Part shown: one piece after another, positions 1-8,818 of the stretch
Numbering within the stretch: position 1 is the first letter of the stretch
Layout of the letters: every line of letters starts with the position of its first letter
NCBI GenBank assembly: GCA_026391455.1
Contig: JAPLEH010000071.1
Span: forward strand, 1-35,293
Reading direction: 5' to 3'
Length of the DNA stretch: 35,293 nt
From: Bacteroidota bacterium
GTDB lineage: Bacteria > Bacteroidota > Bacteroidia > Chitinophagales > Chitinophagaceae
Made by a program: the position numbers and the translations under genes
Notes under the pieces: model-generated
Databases searched by the model: none
What the model saw: only the letters and a program-made list of their open reading frames with translations
Told to the model about the DNA's origin: nothing

Positions 1-3000
1 ACATCCGTTACCCTTGCACTGTATGTACCGGTACGATCGATATTGATACCGGTTACGGTGTTGGTATTGTTACCGGCAATGGTTGAACCATTGTAGGTCC
101 ATACCCAACCTCCGGCTGCTGCGGCTGGTGTGCTGCTGGCAGTGATAGAAGTTGTTTGACCAGGCGTCAGCAACAGATCAGGTGAAGTAAGGGTAACAAC
201 AGGCAGTGCATTCACTGTGAGGATTGCAGCAGCAGATGTTACAGAACCAGCACAGGGGGCTGCGCTGATTACACAACGGTAGCGGTAACCGGTCATAGAC
301 AGGGTGATACCACCGAGGCTGTACGTAGATGAAGTAGCACCGGAGATGTTGGCATAAGTAAGGCCACCATCAATACTGCGTTGCCATTGGTAGGTCAACG
401 GACCACCGGTAGCGGTAGCAGTGAAGGTAGTGCTGCCACCATCGCACACCGTCCTGTTTACAGGGCTGGTAGCCAGTACAGCAGGGTTCACTACGCTAAC
501 AGGAACAGTAGTGGTAGCTGATGTACAAGGTGTAGGTGTGGTATAAGAAACAGTATAGTTAGAAGTAACGGTCGGTGTAACCCAGATCGTGTTAATTGGA
601 GTACCAGCAACGTATGGTGTAGTTGCACCAGCGTTGGTCCACAAGGTACCGGCAGGTCCGTTCCATACACCTTGTGCAGGGCCGCCAATGGATGTAAAGC
701 TTACATCGTCAATACCGATATAATCGGAGTTCGCACCAAGCGGTCCACCATTCGTTACAAAATAACGGAAAGCGAAACGTCCTGCAGCAACAGGAGCCGC
801 CAAACCGGATACAGTAACGGTGTACTGTGTCCATACAGACGGATAACCGGTTGCAGTTAACGTCGGGTTAATCGTAAGCAGCACCGTGGTAAAGTCACCA
901 ACAGATGTATTGGTTGCACCCACGTTGGTGGTATTTGTAGTATTCAAACGAACTTCCAAACGGTCAGGGAAAGTAGGTCCGGTGATCGTACGTGTCCAGA
1001 AGCGGAAAATATCACCATTTTTAATGGCAACAGACGGGGTGATCAGCCAGTTGCTGATGGTATTCGCACCTGTTACGTTATTGAAGTTGGCGCCAATATA
1101 AGCATTAGGAGCACCACTTTGTGCTGTGAACACCCCAGGAGTACCCTGGAACCAGCCGGTCGTACCAACAGGTGTACTGTTGTTTTGAGCAGCCCAGCCA
1201 GCAGGCAAAGGTATTGCAGTATTGAAACCTTCGCTGATCAGATCAGTGTTACCCGTTGTATTGGTCAGTGTCAGTTGCTGTACACTACCCAGACAAATTG
1301 TTGCAGAAGAAGGATTCACCACCGGTACCAATTGATTCACCGTAAGTGAAGCGGCGCCGGAGAAATCCGTCGCAGAACAACCACCTTCTACCACAGCCCT
1401 GAACTGGTAGCCATTGTAGGCCACAGAAGCATTAGTGATATTAAGTGTAGATGTAAGAACACCGGAGAACGGAGCAGCGTTCGGCACAAACAACCAGGGT
1501 GAAGAAGCATTCACTCTGTATTCCCAACGGTAAGTCGGAAGACTACCGGTGGTAATTACAGAAAACGACGCGTTGCTACCGCAGAAAATTGTAGCGTTAG
1601 AGGGGTTACCTGTAATAGTGATCGGTACGCAAGGCTGAATATTTACATTGTAATCTTCTGTTTCACCAAAGGTATAACCCAGACAAGCATCACCAGATCC
1701 CAAAGCGGTTGCAAAACGTACACGTACACGCATACGGGTTACACCAGTAAGCGCTGTAGTTGGGATATTGATGTTACCTGTTAAAGTACCACCTGCAGCG
1801 TTGCTGCCGAGGTTTGTATATTCCGAAGCTTCGAAGTTACCATTCTGGTTGTAATCGATCCAGGCAGCAACCTGCTCAGTGAAAGTAGTAGGTACATTCA
1901 CAGTAAGCGGATTAGGAGCACCGGCAATTACCACAGGAGCAGCTACCGTAGAAGTATAGTTGGTATAACCGGCGGGAGGACCAGTACCACAGGTAGATGC
2001 ATTATCCAGTGTGCTAAGACGAACACGCAGGATTACATCATCATCGGTACAGTCAGACGCTGGTGGTATGCAATAACATCCGGAGGGCGGTGTTAAAGCC
2101 ACACAAACCGGTGTGGAAGTTCCAGAACCGTTACCGGCACAGGTTACTACACAACGGTAGCAGGTAGCTGCAGTTTGTGATCTGGTCAAAGTAGAACCAG
2201 TTGCACCTACGATATCAGACCAGGGACCAGCAGCGCTGGCAGCCTGCTGCCACTGATAAGTTACACCAGAACCAGATGTAGCATTCTGTAAAGACAGGGT
2301 AAAGTTGATACCCGGGCAAACAGTTGATACGGTAGAAAGAGTATTGCCTGGTGCGGGAGTAGCAGCACAAGGCACTGAAGAACAGATGGGGAAATCGATT
2401 GTAACAGTATAGTTGCTGGCAGTACCGGTAGCGCCGGTGCTGGCATTAGCTGACCAAACTACAAGCACAATGGTTTGGCCTGCATTGATAATTCTTGAAA
2501 ACACCAGCGGGGCGGTCTGTGGAGTACCAGTACTCAAACCCGGATCGGCCAGGTAATTAGTGGCCATGTTGGCGGGGTTGAAAGAACCATCCCAGATACC
2601 ATGCTGAATGTTGGCATTTACACCATCTGTAGTGGTCAGTGTAAATGTACCACACTGGGTAAGACCAGTTGTGTTGGTATACGTATAGGTATCAAAAAAA
2701 GGTGATACCGCAGACGTAGTAGGAAATGGTGAAGGAGTGGCGCAGGAAGAAGCCACACCACCACGGAAAAGCCTGGTTGGCATGGTCAGGTCACCGGCTC
2801 CCAAAGAACCTGTATAGGTTTGGCAGATAGCTTCCGTACGGGCAGTTCTGCTTGCATTGGGGTTCGCAACCCTGTTTGAAAGGCCCAGATCGTTATTGGC
2901 ACCTTTTGGAGCTGCAACAACGGTACGACCGGAGTTCTCAATTTTCATTTTTAAGGCAGCTCTCGCCTGGCGATCAGCATTTACCTGCTGTTTGTTTTTT

Positions 3001-3113
3001 TGCCCTTTGTCCTGAGCGTAGGAGGTTAGTGTTGTTAAAGCCATCATTAGTATTAATAATGAGAGCTTTGTAGTGAAGTACACCAAACTTCGAAGAGTAA
3101 ATTTTGGTTGCAT
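1..3113 (-). CDS. Large secreted multi-domain adhesin-like protein, 3' end outside window (paralogue A)
   Basis: The frame is open from an ATG at 3111-3113 to the window edge, at least 1037 codons, so the C terminus is missing. Residues 1-34 look like a Sec signal peptide ending in SYAQ. A beta-rich domain follows (about 90-195), then an Ig-like domain (about 245-340). From about residue 348 the protein parallels its neighbour at 3267-5933: a GEVED-like domain (FGETEDYN), an Ig-like domain, a cleaved-adhesin/choice-of-anchor-J type lectin-like domain (GFNT...PAGW, YIGIDDV), and further Ig/PKD-like domains. The neighbour ends in a T9SS sorting domain, so this one probably does too, outside the window. 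Likely role: cell-surface or secreted adhesin or glycan-binding protein. No enzyme motif is visible. The domain names come from memory of family motifs; secretion by T9SS is inferred from the paralogue. Confidence 0.85.
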   Translation of the reverse strand, partial: MQPKFTLRSLVYFTTKLSLLILMMALTTLTSYAQDKGQKNKQQVNADRQARAALKMKIENSGRTVVAAPKGANNDLGLSNRVANPNASRTARTEAICQTYTGSLGAGDLTMPTRLFRGGVASSCATPSPFPTTSAVSPFFDTYTYTNTTGLTQCGTFTLTTTDGVNANIQHGIWDGSFNPANMATNYLADPGLSTGTPQTAPLVFSRIINAGQTIVLVVWSANASTGATGTASNYTVTIDFPICSSVPCAATPAPGNTLSTVSTVCPGINFTLSLQNATSGSGVTYQWQQAASAAGPWSDIVGATGSTLTRSQTAATCYRCVVTCAGNGSGTSTPVCVALTPPSGCYCIPPASDCTDDDVILRVRLSTLDNASTCGTGPPAGYTNYTSTVAAPVVIAGAPNPLTVNVPTTFTEQVAAWIDYNQNGNFEASEYTNLGSNAAGGTLTGNINIPTTALTGVTRMRVRVRFATALGSGDACLGYTFGETEDYNVNIQPCVPITITGNPSNATIFCGSNASFSVITTGSLPTYRWEYRVNASSPWLFVPNAAPFSGVLTSTLNITNASVAYNGYQFRAVVEGGCSATDFSGAASLTVNQLVPVVNPSSATICLGSVQQLTLTNTTGNTDLISEGFNTAIPLPAGWAAQNNSTPVGTTGWFQGTPGVFTAQSGAPNAYIGANFNNVTGANTISNWLITPSVAIKNGDIFRFWTRTITGPTFPDRLEVRLNTTNTTNVGATNTSVGDFTTVLLTINPTLTATGYPSVWTQYTVTVSGLAAPVAAGRFAFRYFVTNGGPLGANSDYIGIDDVSFTSIGGPAQGVWNGPAGTLWTNAGATTPYVAGTPINTIWVTPTVTSNYTVSYTTPTPCTSATTTVPVSVVNPAVLATSPVNRTVCDGGSTTFTATATGGPLTYQWQRSIDGGLTYANISGATSSTYSLGGITLSMTGYRYRCVISAAPCAGSVTSAAAILTVNALPVVTLTSPDLLLTPGQTTSITASSTPAAAAGGWVWTYNGSTIAGNNTNTVTGINIDRTGTYSARVTD

Positions 3114-3214
3114 AGAAAGTGTTTTAATTAAAAAAAAACCGTCGTCCGGGAGCTGTTTGCACAGTTCCGCGTGTAAGGTAATTTTTTTTTGACAACTCGT
3201 AAACAATATTTCAT

Positions 3215-3242
3215 AAAAAAATCCCCGGCTCTCACCGGGGAT
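3215..3242 (-). terminator. Rho-independent terminator of paralogue B
   Basis: A perfect 8-bp stem (ATCCCCGG / CCGGGGAT, 3221-3228 with 3235-3242) with a 6-nt loop is followed on the minus strand by seven T (A-run 3215-3221). It lies 25 nt after the stop of the gene ending at 3267. It separates the two tandem paralogues transcriptionally, so paralogue A needs its own promoter in 3114-3214; I found no clear TAnnTTTG box there. Confidence 0.85.
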
Positions 3243-3266
3243 TAGCTTTTTTTGTTATATGTAAGA

Positions 3267-5933
3267 TTAGTGGACTACTACAAGTCCGGAAACAATTTTG
3301 CCTGAGTATTTGTGTACCACTTTCACTACATACGTGCCGGCAGCGGCTTTCCCAAGGTCGAATTCCATCTTCATGTAAGGAGCCGTCGTATTCACCAGGT
3401 CAAATTCCTGGCTGGTCATCAACTGGCCCTGTGCATTGTATATGTAAACTGCACGCTTCTCATATACAGAGACGGGATTATAGTACAAACGTACCTGGAA
3501 TACACCGGTCGTAGGGTTCGGATAGATCCACAAACGATCGGAGGCTTCTGATCCCACTACGATATCATTTGATGTAGCTGTACATCCGTTTACATCGGTA
3601 ACTGTGGCACGGTAGGTACCCGAACGATCGATATTGATACCGGTTACAGTATTGGTGTTGTTACCGGCAATGGTTGAACCATTGTAGTTCCATACCCAAC
3701 CACCGGCTGCGGCAGCAGGTATGCTGCTGGCAGTGATAGAAGTAGGTTGACCAGGTATCAGCAACAGATCAGGTGAACTAAGTGTAACAACCGGCGGCGC
3801 ATTTACTGTGAGTATGGCGTCCGTTGAAATTACAGAACCGGCACAGGGGGCTGCGCTGATCACGCAACGGTAGCGGTAGCCGCTCATGGCCATAGTGATA
3901 TCACTCACTGTAAGTGTGGAAGCGGTAGCTCCTGCTATGTTTGTATAAGTCAATCCGCCATCCGTACTGCGTTGCCATTGGTAGGTCAAAGGACCACCGG
4001 TAGCCGTTGCAGTGAAAGTGGTGCTGCCGCCTTTGCAAACTGCACTGTTTGCAGGGCTGGTAGCGAGTACTGCGGGTTTGATAACCGAAACAGTTACGAT
4101 CTTTGTTGCAGAAGCACAAGGTGTCAACGTATTGTAAGACACGGAATAATCGGTTGTGGCATTTGGGTTAACCCAAATAGAATTAGCCAATGTGCCTGCA
4201 GTATAGGGTACAGTTGTAGCGGCATCGGTCCACATGGTACCGGCAGGTCCTGTCCAGGTACCTAGTGCAGGGCCTCCTACTGAAGTAAATCCTACATTAT
4301 CGATACCGATATAATCAGAGTTTGCGCCCAAAGGACCACCATTCGTTACGAAATAACGGAAGGCAAATCGACCTGCAGGTACTGGCGCTGCTAATCCGCT
4401 TACAACAACCAAATATTCAGTCCAAACCGAAGGGTAACCTGTAACGGTTAATGTTGGGTTGATCGTTAATAACAGATTGGTGAAATCACCCACAGATGTA
4501 TTCGTTGCTCCCACGTTGGTGGTATTGGTAGTATTTAAGCGAACTTCCAGCCTGTCGGCGAAATTAGAAGGAGTAACTTTTCTTGTCCAGAATCGGAAAA
4601 TGTCCCCGTTCTTAATAGCAACGGTGGGTGTGATAAGCCAGTTACTGATCGTATTTGCGCCGGTAACACTATTAAAGTTCACACCAATATACGAATTCGG
4701 ATTACCGCTTTGCGCCGGAAAAGCTAAAGGATTGCCCTGAAACCAGCTTGTTCCCCCAACAGGTGTACTGTTATTCTGGGAAGCCCAACCTGCCGGCAAC
4801 GGAACCACCGTGTTAAACCCTTCATTAATCAACTCCGTATTGCCAATCGTATTGGTAAGTGTAAGTTGTTGTGCAGCGCCCGTACAAATAGCCGGAGCTG
4901 CAGGATTAACCACCGGTACCAATTGATTAACGGTAAGCGTAGCCGCTGCAGAAGGATCGAAAGCAGAACAAGCGCCTGATACCATTGCACGGAATTGGTA
5001 ACCGCTAAACGTTTGTGAGGCATTGGTGATGGTAAGCGTAGCTGTATTCTGACCGCTAAATGGCAAAGTTGCAGGTACATTCTGCCAGGCGGTGGAACCG
5101 ACAGCTTTATATTGCCATTGAAAAGACGGTAAGGAACCTGTTGTTGTTAACGTGAAAGATGCATTGCCACCACAGGCAATAGCAGCATTTGTCGGATTGC
5201 CTGTAATACTAACCCCCACACAGGGTTGTATATTGATATTGTAATCTTCGGTTTCACCAAAGGTATAACCCGAACATGCGTCTCCGGATCCAAGCGCTGT
5301 TGAAAACCGAACCCTTACACGCATTCTTGTAACGCCGCTGAGCGCCGTGGCGGGAATACTGATATTACCATTTACAATTCCGCCGGTACCCGTGTTGGAA
5401 CCCAGGTTGGTATATTCATTTACTTCAAACTGACCGTTTTGATTATAATCAATCCAAACGGCTAACTGCTCGGTAAAAAGGGTCGGAACATTTACCGTTA
5501 TTGCACTCAGGGCCCCTGAATATACAACCGGCGCAGCCACTGCGGCAGTATAATCTGCATATCCTGCGGGAGGGCCGGCACTGCAACCTGAAGCATTATC
5601 AAGCGTACCCAACCGTACCCTGTTGATCACATCACTGGAATTGCAATTGGTGGCCGGTGGTGTGCAATACGTCAATTCGGTGAATGCGTCAGTATTACTC
5701 CCCCACCCTGCTCTTTGTACAGTAGTGCCATCAGCTGTCAGGAGCTTTGCCTTACTCTCCTGTTCCAGTTTCATTTTCTGTTCATACATTTTCCGGATGT
5801 CGTCCCTTGACTGCTGATGATCCCGTGATACATTCGTTTGAGCTAAGCAGGCACCAGTCAGTAAAAGCCCCATTGCCAATGAGCCCCCCTGAAAGAAAAA
5901 TTTCAATTTACGCTGCGTAAAGTTAATTCGCAT
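3267..5933 (-). CDS. T9SS-sorted multi-domain adhesin-like protein (paralogue B)
   Basis: 888 aa, ATG start. The signal peptide ends near residue 32 (TGACLAQ). Domains in order, approximate: GEVED-like (155-235, with DYNQNGQFE and FGETEDYN), Ig-like (240-335), cleaved-adhesin/choice-of-anchor-J-like (365-545, with YIGIDNVGF), a short linker domain, Ig-like with YQWQRSTDGG (620-705), Ig/PKD-like (710-790), and a type A T9SS sorting domain (about 800-888, starting LWIYPNPTTGVFQVR). Exported by Sec and then by the type IX system to the surface or medium. No catalytic motif is seen, so adhesion or glycan binding is the best guess. From about residue 88 to the window edge it aligns almost without gaps to paralogue A. 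It has its own terminator. Confidence 0.9.
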   Translation of the reverse strand: MRINFTQRKLKFFFQGGSLAMGLLLTGACLAQTNVSRDHQQSRDDIRKMYEQKMKLEQESKAKLLTADGTTVQRAGWGSNTDAFTELTYCTPPATNCNSSDVINRVRLGTLDNASGCSAGPPAGYADYTAAVAAPVVYSGALSAITVNVPTLFTEQLAVWIDYNQNGQFEVNEYTNLGSNTGTGGIVNGNISIPATALSGVTRMRVRVRFSTALGSGDACSGYTFGETEDYNINIQPCVGVSITGNPTNAAIACGGNASFTLTTTGSLPSFQWQYKAVGSTAWQNVPATLPFSGQNTATLTITNASQTFSGYQFRAMVSGACSAFDPSAAATLTVNQLVPVVNPAAPAICTGAAQQLTLTNTIGNTELINEGFNTVVPLPAGWASQNNSTPVGGTSWFQGNPLAFPAQSGNPNSYIGVNFNSVTGANTISNWLITPTVAIKNGDIFRFWTRKVTPSNFADRLEVRLNTTNTTNVGATNTSVGDFTNLLLTINPTLTVTGYPSVWTEYLVVVSGLAAPVPAGRFAFRYFVTNGGPLGANSDYIGIDNVGFTSVGGPALGTWTGPAGTMWTDAATTVPYTAGTLANSIWVNPNATTDYSVSYNTLTPCASATKIVTVSVIKPAVLATSPANSAVCKGGSTTFTATATGGPLTYQWQRSTDGGLTYTNIAGATASTLTVSDITMAMSGYRYRCVISAAPCAGSVISTDAILTVNAPPVVTLSSPDLLLIPGQPTSITASSIPAAAAGGWVWNYNGSTIAGNNTNTVTGINIDRSGTYRATVTDVNGCTATSNDIVVGSEASDRLWIYPNPTTGVFQVRLYYNPVSVYEKRAVYIYNAQGQLMTSQEFDLVNTTAPYMKMEFDLGKAAAGTYVVKVVHKYSGKIVSGLVVVH

Positions 5934-6071
5934 AATAGTTGTTTTAGTTATAAATGAACAGCCCCTGTCACCATGTAAGCAACAAGACTGAAATACACAA
6001 ACAACCGGTCTTACAACCGAGGAAATGCTGGTTTAAAATAATCGGGGGAAGTGCCTAAGGAGAAATATTAT

Positions 6072-6089
6072 TGTTCCGCATTGGGAACA
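6072..6089. promoter_or_regulatory. Inverted repeat upstream of paralogue B
   Basis: TGTTCC, a 6-nt spacer, then GGAACA: a perfect 6-bp inverted repeat in the 236-bp gap between the paralogue B start (5933) and the stop of the gene at 6170. It could be an operator half-site pair or a weak hairpin. Only the symmetry is seen; the function is a guess. Confidence 0.25.
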
Positions 6090-6117
6090 TATTGTAAATA
6101 TAGAAGTATTTATAACA

Positions 6118-6145
6118 AAAAATACCTGCTGATGCAGGTATTTTT
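6118..6145 (-). terminator. Terminator of the PUR-domain gene
   Basis: A 12-bp perfect stem (AAAAATACCTGC / GCAGGTATTTTT) with a TGAT loop. The A/T ends give a T-tract on either strand. It sits 25 nt after the stop of the minus-strand gene ending at 6170. Confidence 0.8.
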
Positions 6146-6169
6146 ATAACAGAATACGATTTGTAGTTA

Positions 6170-6601
6170 TTACCACTTATCTACTTCTTCAGCGGAAGTA
6201 TTTGTGTGACTTTCTTCGTTTTCAACGGGGCGTGCTTCCTCTGCTTTTTCAGTTATTGTTTCCGCCACAGTTACGGTTTCTCCATCATGCTGAACGCCGT
6301 CTTCGGGCAGTTCATCATGATTGAATGCATCAAAATCAAAATCAGGCATGAGTTCGGTCTTTACATAATCCACTGCCTCGCCTAACGCCTTGATAAATTT
6401 GTTGAAATCCTCTTTATACAAAAACACTTTATGCCTGTCATATCCATTATCATCAAACCGTTTACGGCTTTCTGTAATGGTCAGGTAATAATCATTGCCG
6501 CGGGTAGCCCTTACATCGAAGAAATAGGTTCTTCTTTTGCCAGCTCTGATACGCTTGCTGTAAATGCTTTCGATTTTCTTGTCGTTGTTCTCGTACGCCA
6601 C
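6170..6601 (-). CDS. PUR-family (DUF3276) DNA/RNA-binding protein
   Basis: 143 aa. Residues about 9-90 match the Bacteroidota DUF3276/PUR-alpha-like family as I know it: ESIYSKRIRAGKRRTYFFDV, then YYLTITESRKRFDDNG, then KVFLYKEDFNKF. The fold binds single-stranded nucleic acid; the cellular role in bacteria is poorly known. Residues about 95-143 form a strongly acidic, low-complexity tail (EDGVQHDGET...EEVDKW), a common addition to small nucleic-acid-binding proteins. The start is GTG at 6599-6601; no in-frame ATG precedes it. Transcription should start at the good promoter at 6661-6691, leaving a leader of about 55 nt. Single gene with its own terminator. Confidence 0.88.
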   Translation of the reverse strand: MAYENNDKKIESIYSKRIRAGKRRTYFFDVRATRGNDYYLTITESRKRFDDNGYDRHKVFLYKEDFNKFIKALGEAVDYVKTELMPDFDFDAFNHDELPEDGVQHDGETVTVAETITEKAEEARPVENEESHTNTSAEEVDKW

Positions 6602-6660
6602 AGTAGTTGTTTTTTGCAGTTAAGAATGTTTTGGTTTTACCCGCACAGGCCGGGAAAGTA

Positions 6661-6691
6661 CAAATATATAGATGTTTTTGAAACGGCCAAA
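6661..6691 (-). promoter_or_regulatory. Bacteroidota-type promoter for the PUR-domain gene
   Basis: On the minus strand: TTTG (6688-6691), a 19-nt spacer, then TATATTTG (6661-6668). This matches the Bacteroidota -33/-7 consensus TTTG-N19-TAnnTTTG exactly. Transcription would start near 6655. Confidence 0.65.
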
Positions 6692-6793
6692 TGCAGTTAG
6701 CCAATTACTCCCGGGATGTATTTTTACGATTTGCAGGCCGGTAAATGGTTCTGGCAGGTGTGTCCATTCAAGACCTGCCCACCTGCTGATCAA

Positions 6794-8620
6794 TCAGGCG
6801 GTCTTCTCCTGCTGCTGCCGCGCGTATAAGCCGGCATAATATCCATTACGTGCCAATAGGGTAGCATGGTTCCCCTCCTCTACGATCCGGCCTTCGTCGA
6901 GTACGATAATCTTATCAAAATTGAACAGGGTAAAAATGCGATGGGTGATAATCAGTGCCGTTTTGCCCTCGAGGTACATCCTCAGGTTGCCGATGATTTC
7001 ATTTTCCGTCCGGGCATCCACCGCACTCAGACAATCATCAAATATGACCAGCCCCGGATCTTTTATCAATGCACGGGCAATAGAAATCCGTTGCTTTTGC
7101 CCGCCACTCAATGTTACGCCCCGCTCCCCGATCATCGTTTCATACTGGTGTTCAAAGCCCGCAATTTCTTTATTCACCGATGCCATGGCAGCCGCCCGCT
7201 CCACCACGGACTGCTCCGACCCACCCAGTCCAAAACTGATATTATTGGAGACCGTTTCACTGAATAAAAATACATCCTGCGGCACATAACTGATCTGCTT
7301 GCGCAACGATTGCAGGGGTATATCCCTGATAGCGGTACCATCCAGTTTTATCTCTCCGCTGCTTACATCATACATTCGCAGCAATAACTGCGCAATAGTT
7401 GTTTTTCCACTGCCCGTTCTGCCCACGATCGCTACTTTCTGCCCCGGTTCGATGGTCAGGTTGAATTGCTTTAATGCATGTATCCCCGTATCCGGATAAA
7501 TAAAATCCACATTATGAAACTGCACCTGCCCCTTCAATGTTTTTGCAGTTTCCAATACGGGCGACTGAATAGCCGGTGTTGTTTTTAAAAATTCATTGAT
7601 CCTTTTTTGTGAGGCCGCTGCCCGTTGTATCATGCTGGCCGTAAGTCCGATGGCACTCACCGGAAACGTAAGCATATTGATATACATCACAAATTCCAGA
7701 ATGGTTCCCAAGCCGATATTGTGTTTGCCATAAATTGAATACAGGCCGCCGATCATGATCGTAATTAAGGTACTCAAACCAATAAGGAGGGTGATCGAAG
7801 GAAAATACACGGCTTCCACTTTGGCCAGACTGATGGCATTCTTCCGGTATTCCTCACTGTTGCGTGCAAAGAATCCGAGCATGGCTTTTTCCTGTACAAA
7901 TGATTTGATGACCCGGATACCTGAATAGGATTCCTGCGCGTTGGCAGTAAGGTCTGAGAGGGATTCCTGGATACGTTCGCTTTTTTTATTGATCGTATTA
8001 TTCACAAAATAGATCGTGATAGCCAGTATGGGCAAAGGGGCCAGTACATACAAGGTAAGCAACGGATCACTGCGCAGCATAAAGAATACGCTCAGCGAAA
8101 TAATCGCCAGCAGATTGGCCAGGTACATGATGGCAGGGCCTGTAAACATCCGCACCCGGCTTACGTCCTCCGCAATACGGTTCATCAGATCGCCGGTACT
8201 ATGGGTTTTGTAAAAAGCCATATCCAGTTGCTGGTAGTGGCCATATATTTCGTTTTTCTGATCGTATTCGATATGGCGGCTCATTACAATAATCGTCTGC
8301 CGCATAAGGAAGAGGAAAAAACCCCGTAACAAGGCCAGTAATAAAATGGTAACGCCGCAAATGGCCACGGTGCGCCCCAGCGAAGAACTGCTTTTTACAA
8401 AGTGAACCAGTTTCTCTACCAGAAAATCATATTGCTGTGGCTTGGTGGATGGTTTGAACCCCGGTAATTTTTGTGATTCCTGTACATGATCGATCACAAA
8501 TCGGGTAACCTGCGGTGATAGTACGTTGAAATAATTGGACAGAAACACAAACAGCACCCCGCCACCCAGCCGGACCCGGTATTTCCAGAAATATTTATTT
8601 AATGAACGGAGGTGCTTCAT
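6794..8620 (-). CDS. ABC exporter half-transporter (membrane domain fused to ATPase)
   Basis: 608 aa from the ATG at 8618-8620. The frame can extend to a TTG at 8635, but that overlaps a likely -7 promoter box, and relatives I recall begin MKHL. The N-terminal half is a six-helix ABC exporter membrane domain (residues about 15-330). The C-terminal half is the nucleotide-binding domain: Walker A GRTGSGKTT near 396, Q-loop YVPQDVFLF, signature LSGGQKQR near 503, Walker B LVIFDD, and H-loop ITHR. Best class: MsbA/MdlB-like lipid or multidrug exporter in the inner membrane; the substrate is unknown. Oddity: the usual catalytic Glu after Walker B is Asp (residue 529), as in degenerate sites of heterodimeric exporters, yet no partner half-transporter lies nearby. 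Confidence 0.9.
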   Translation of the reverse strand: MKHLRSLNKYFWKYRVRLGGGVLFVFLSNYFNVLSPQVTRFVIDHVQESQKLPGFKPSTKPQQYDFLVEKLVHFVKSSSSLGRTVAICGVTILLLALLRGFFLFLMRQTIIVMSRHIEYDQKNEIYGHYQQLDMAFYKTHSTGDLMNRIAEDVSRVRMFTGPAIMYLANLLAIISLSVFFMLRSDPLLTLYVLAPLPILAITIYFVNNTINKKSERIQESLSDLTANAQESYSGIRVIKSFVQEKAMLGFFARNSEEYRKNAISLAKVEAVYFPSITLLIGLSTLITIMIGGLYSIYGKHNIGLGTILEFVMYINMLTFPVSAIGLTASMIQRAAASQKRINEFLKTTPAIQSPVLETAKTLKGQVQFHNVDFIYPDTGIHALKQFNLTIEPGQKVAIVGRTGSGKTTIAQLLLRMYDVSSGEIKLDGTAIRDIPLQSLRKQISYVPQDVFLFSETVSNNISFGLGGSEQSVVERAAAMASVNKEIAGFEHQYETMIGERGVTLSGGQKQRISIARALIKDPGLVIFDDCLSAVDARTENEIIGNLRMYLEGKTALIITHRIFTLFNFDKIIVLDEGRIVEEGNHATLLARNGYYAGLYARQQQEKTA

Positions 8621-8632
8621 GTAGAATATGCG

Positions 8633-8640
8633 CAAATGTA
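8633..8640 (-). promoter_or_regulatory. Possible -7 box of the ABC exporter gene
   Basis: TACATTTG on the minus strand matches TAnnTTTG and ends 13 nt before the ATG at 8620. No TTG was found at the usual -33 distance, so this is only a partial match. It would give a very short leader. Confidence 0.3.
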
Positions 8641-8693
8641 GCCATTAGGAAGGTAATCTTTTAAGAAACAACTCTCCGCTTCTTACCACTGGT

Positions 8694-8728
8694 AAAAAAA
8701 ACCATCTTCCGGAATATCCGAAAGATGG
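8694..8728 (-). terminator. Terminator after the IPT/TIG lipoprotein gene
   Basis: Stem CCATCTT / AAGATGG (8702-8708 with 8722-8728) with an inner CGGA/TCCG stem, followed on the minus strand by eight T (8694-8701). It lies about 90 nt after the stop at 8819 and insulates the ABC exporter gene downstream. Confidence 0.75.
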
Positions 8729-8818
8729 CGGCTCTGCATACCTGAGCACAATATGTGATTATTGTCCGGTGACGAATTGCTATTGAATGCTGTTATGTTT
8801 GTATTGTTTCTGCACTCA

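Noticed and set aside
6753-6779. Terminator after the ABC exporter gene (GGCAGGT / ACCTGCC)
   Set aside because: Only a 7-bp stem with a 13-nt loop and no T-tract on the minus strand. Not strong enough to call.
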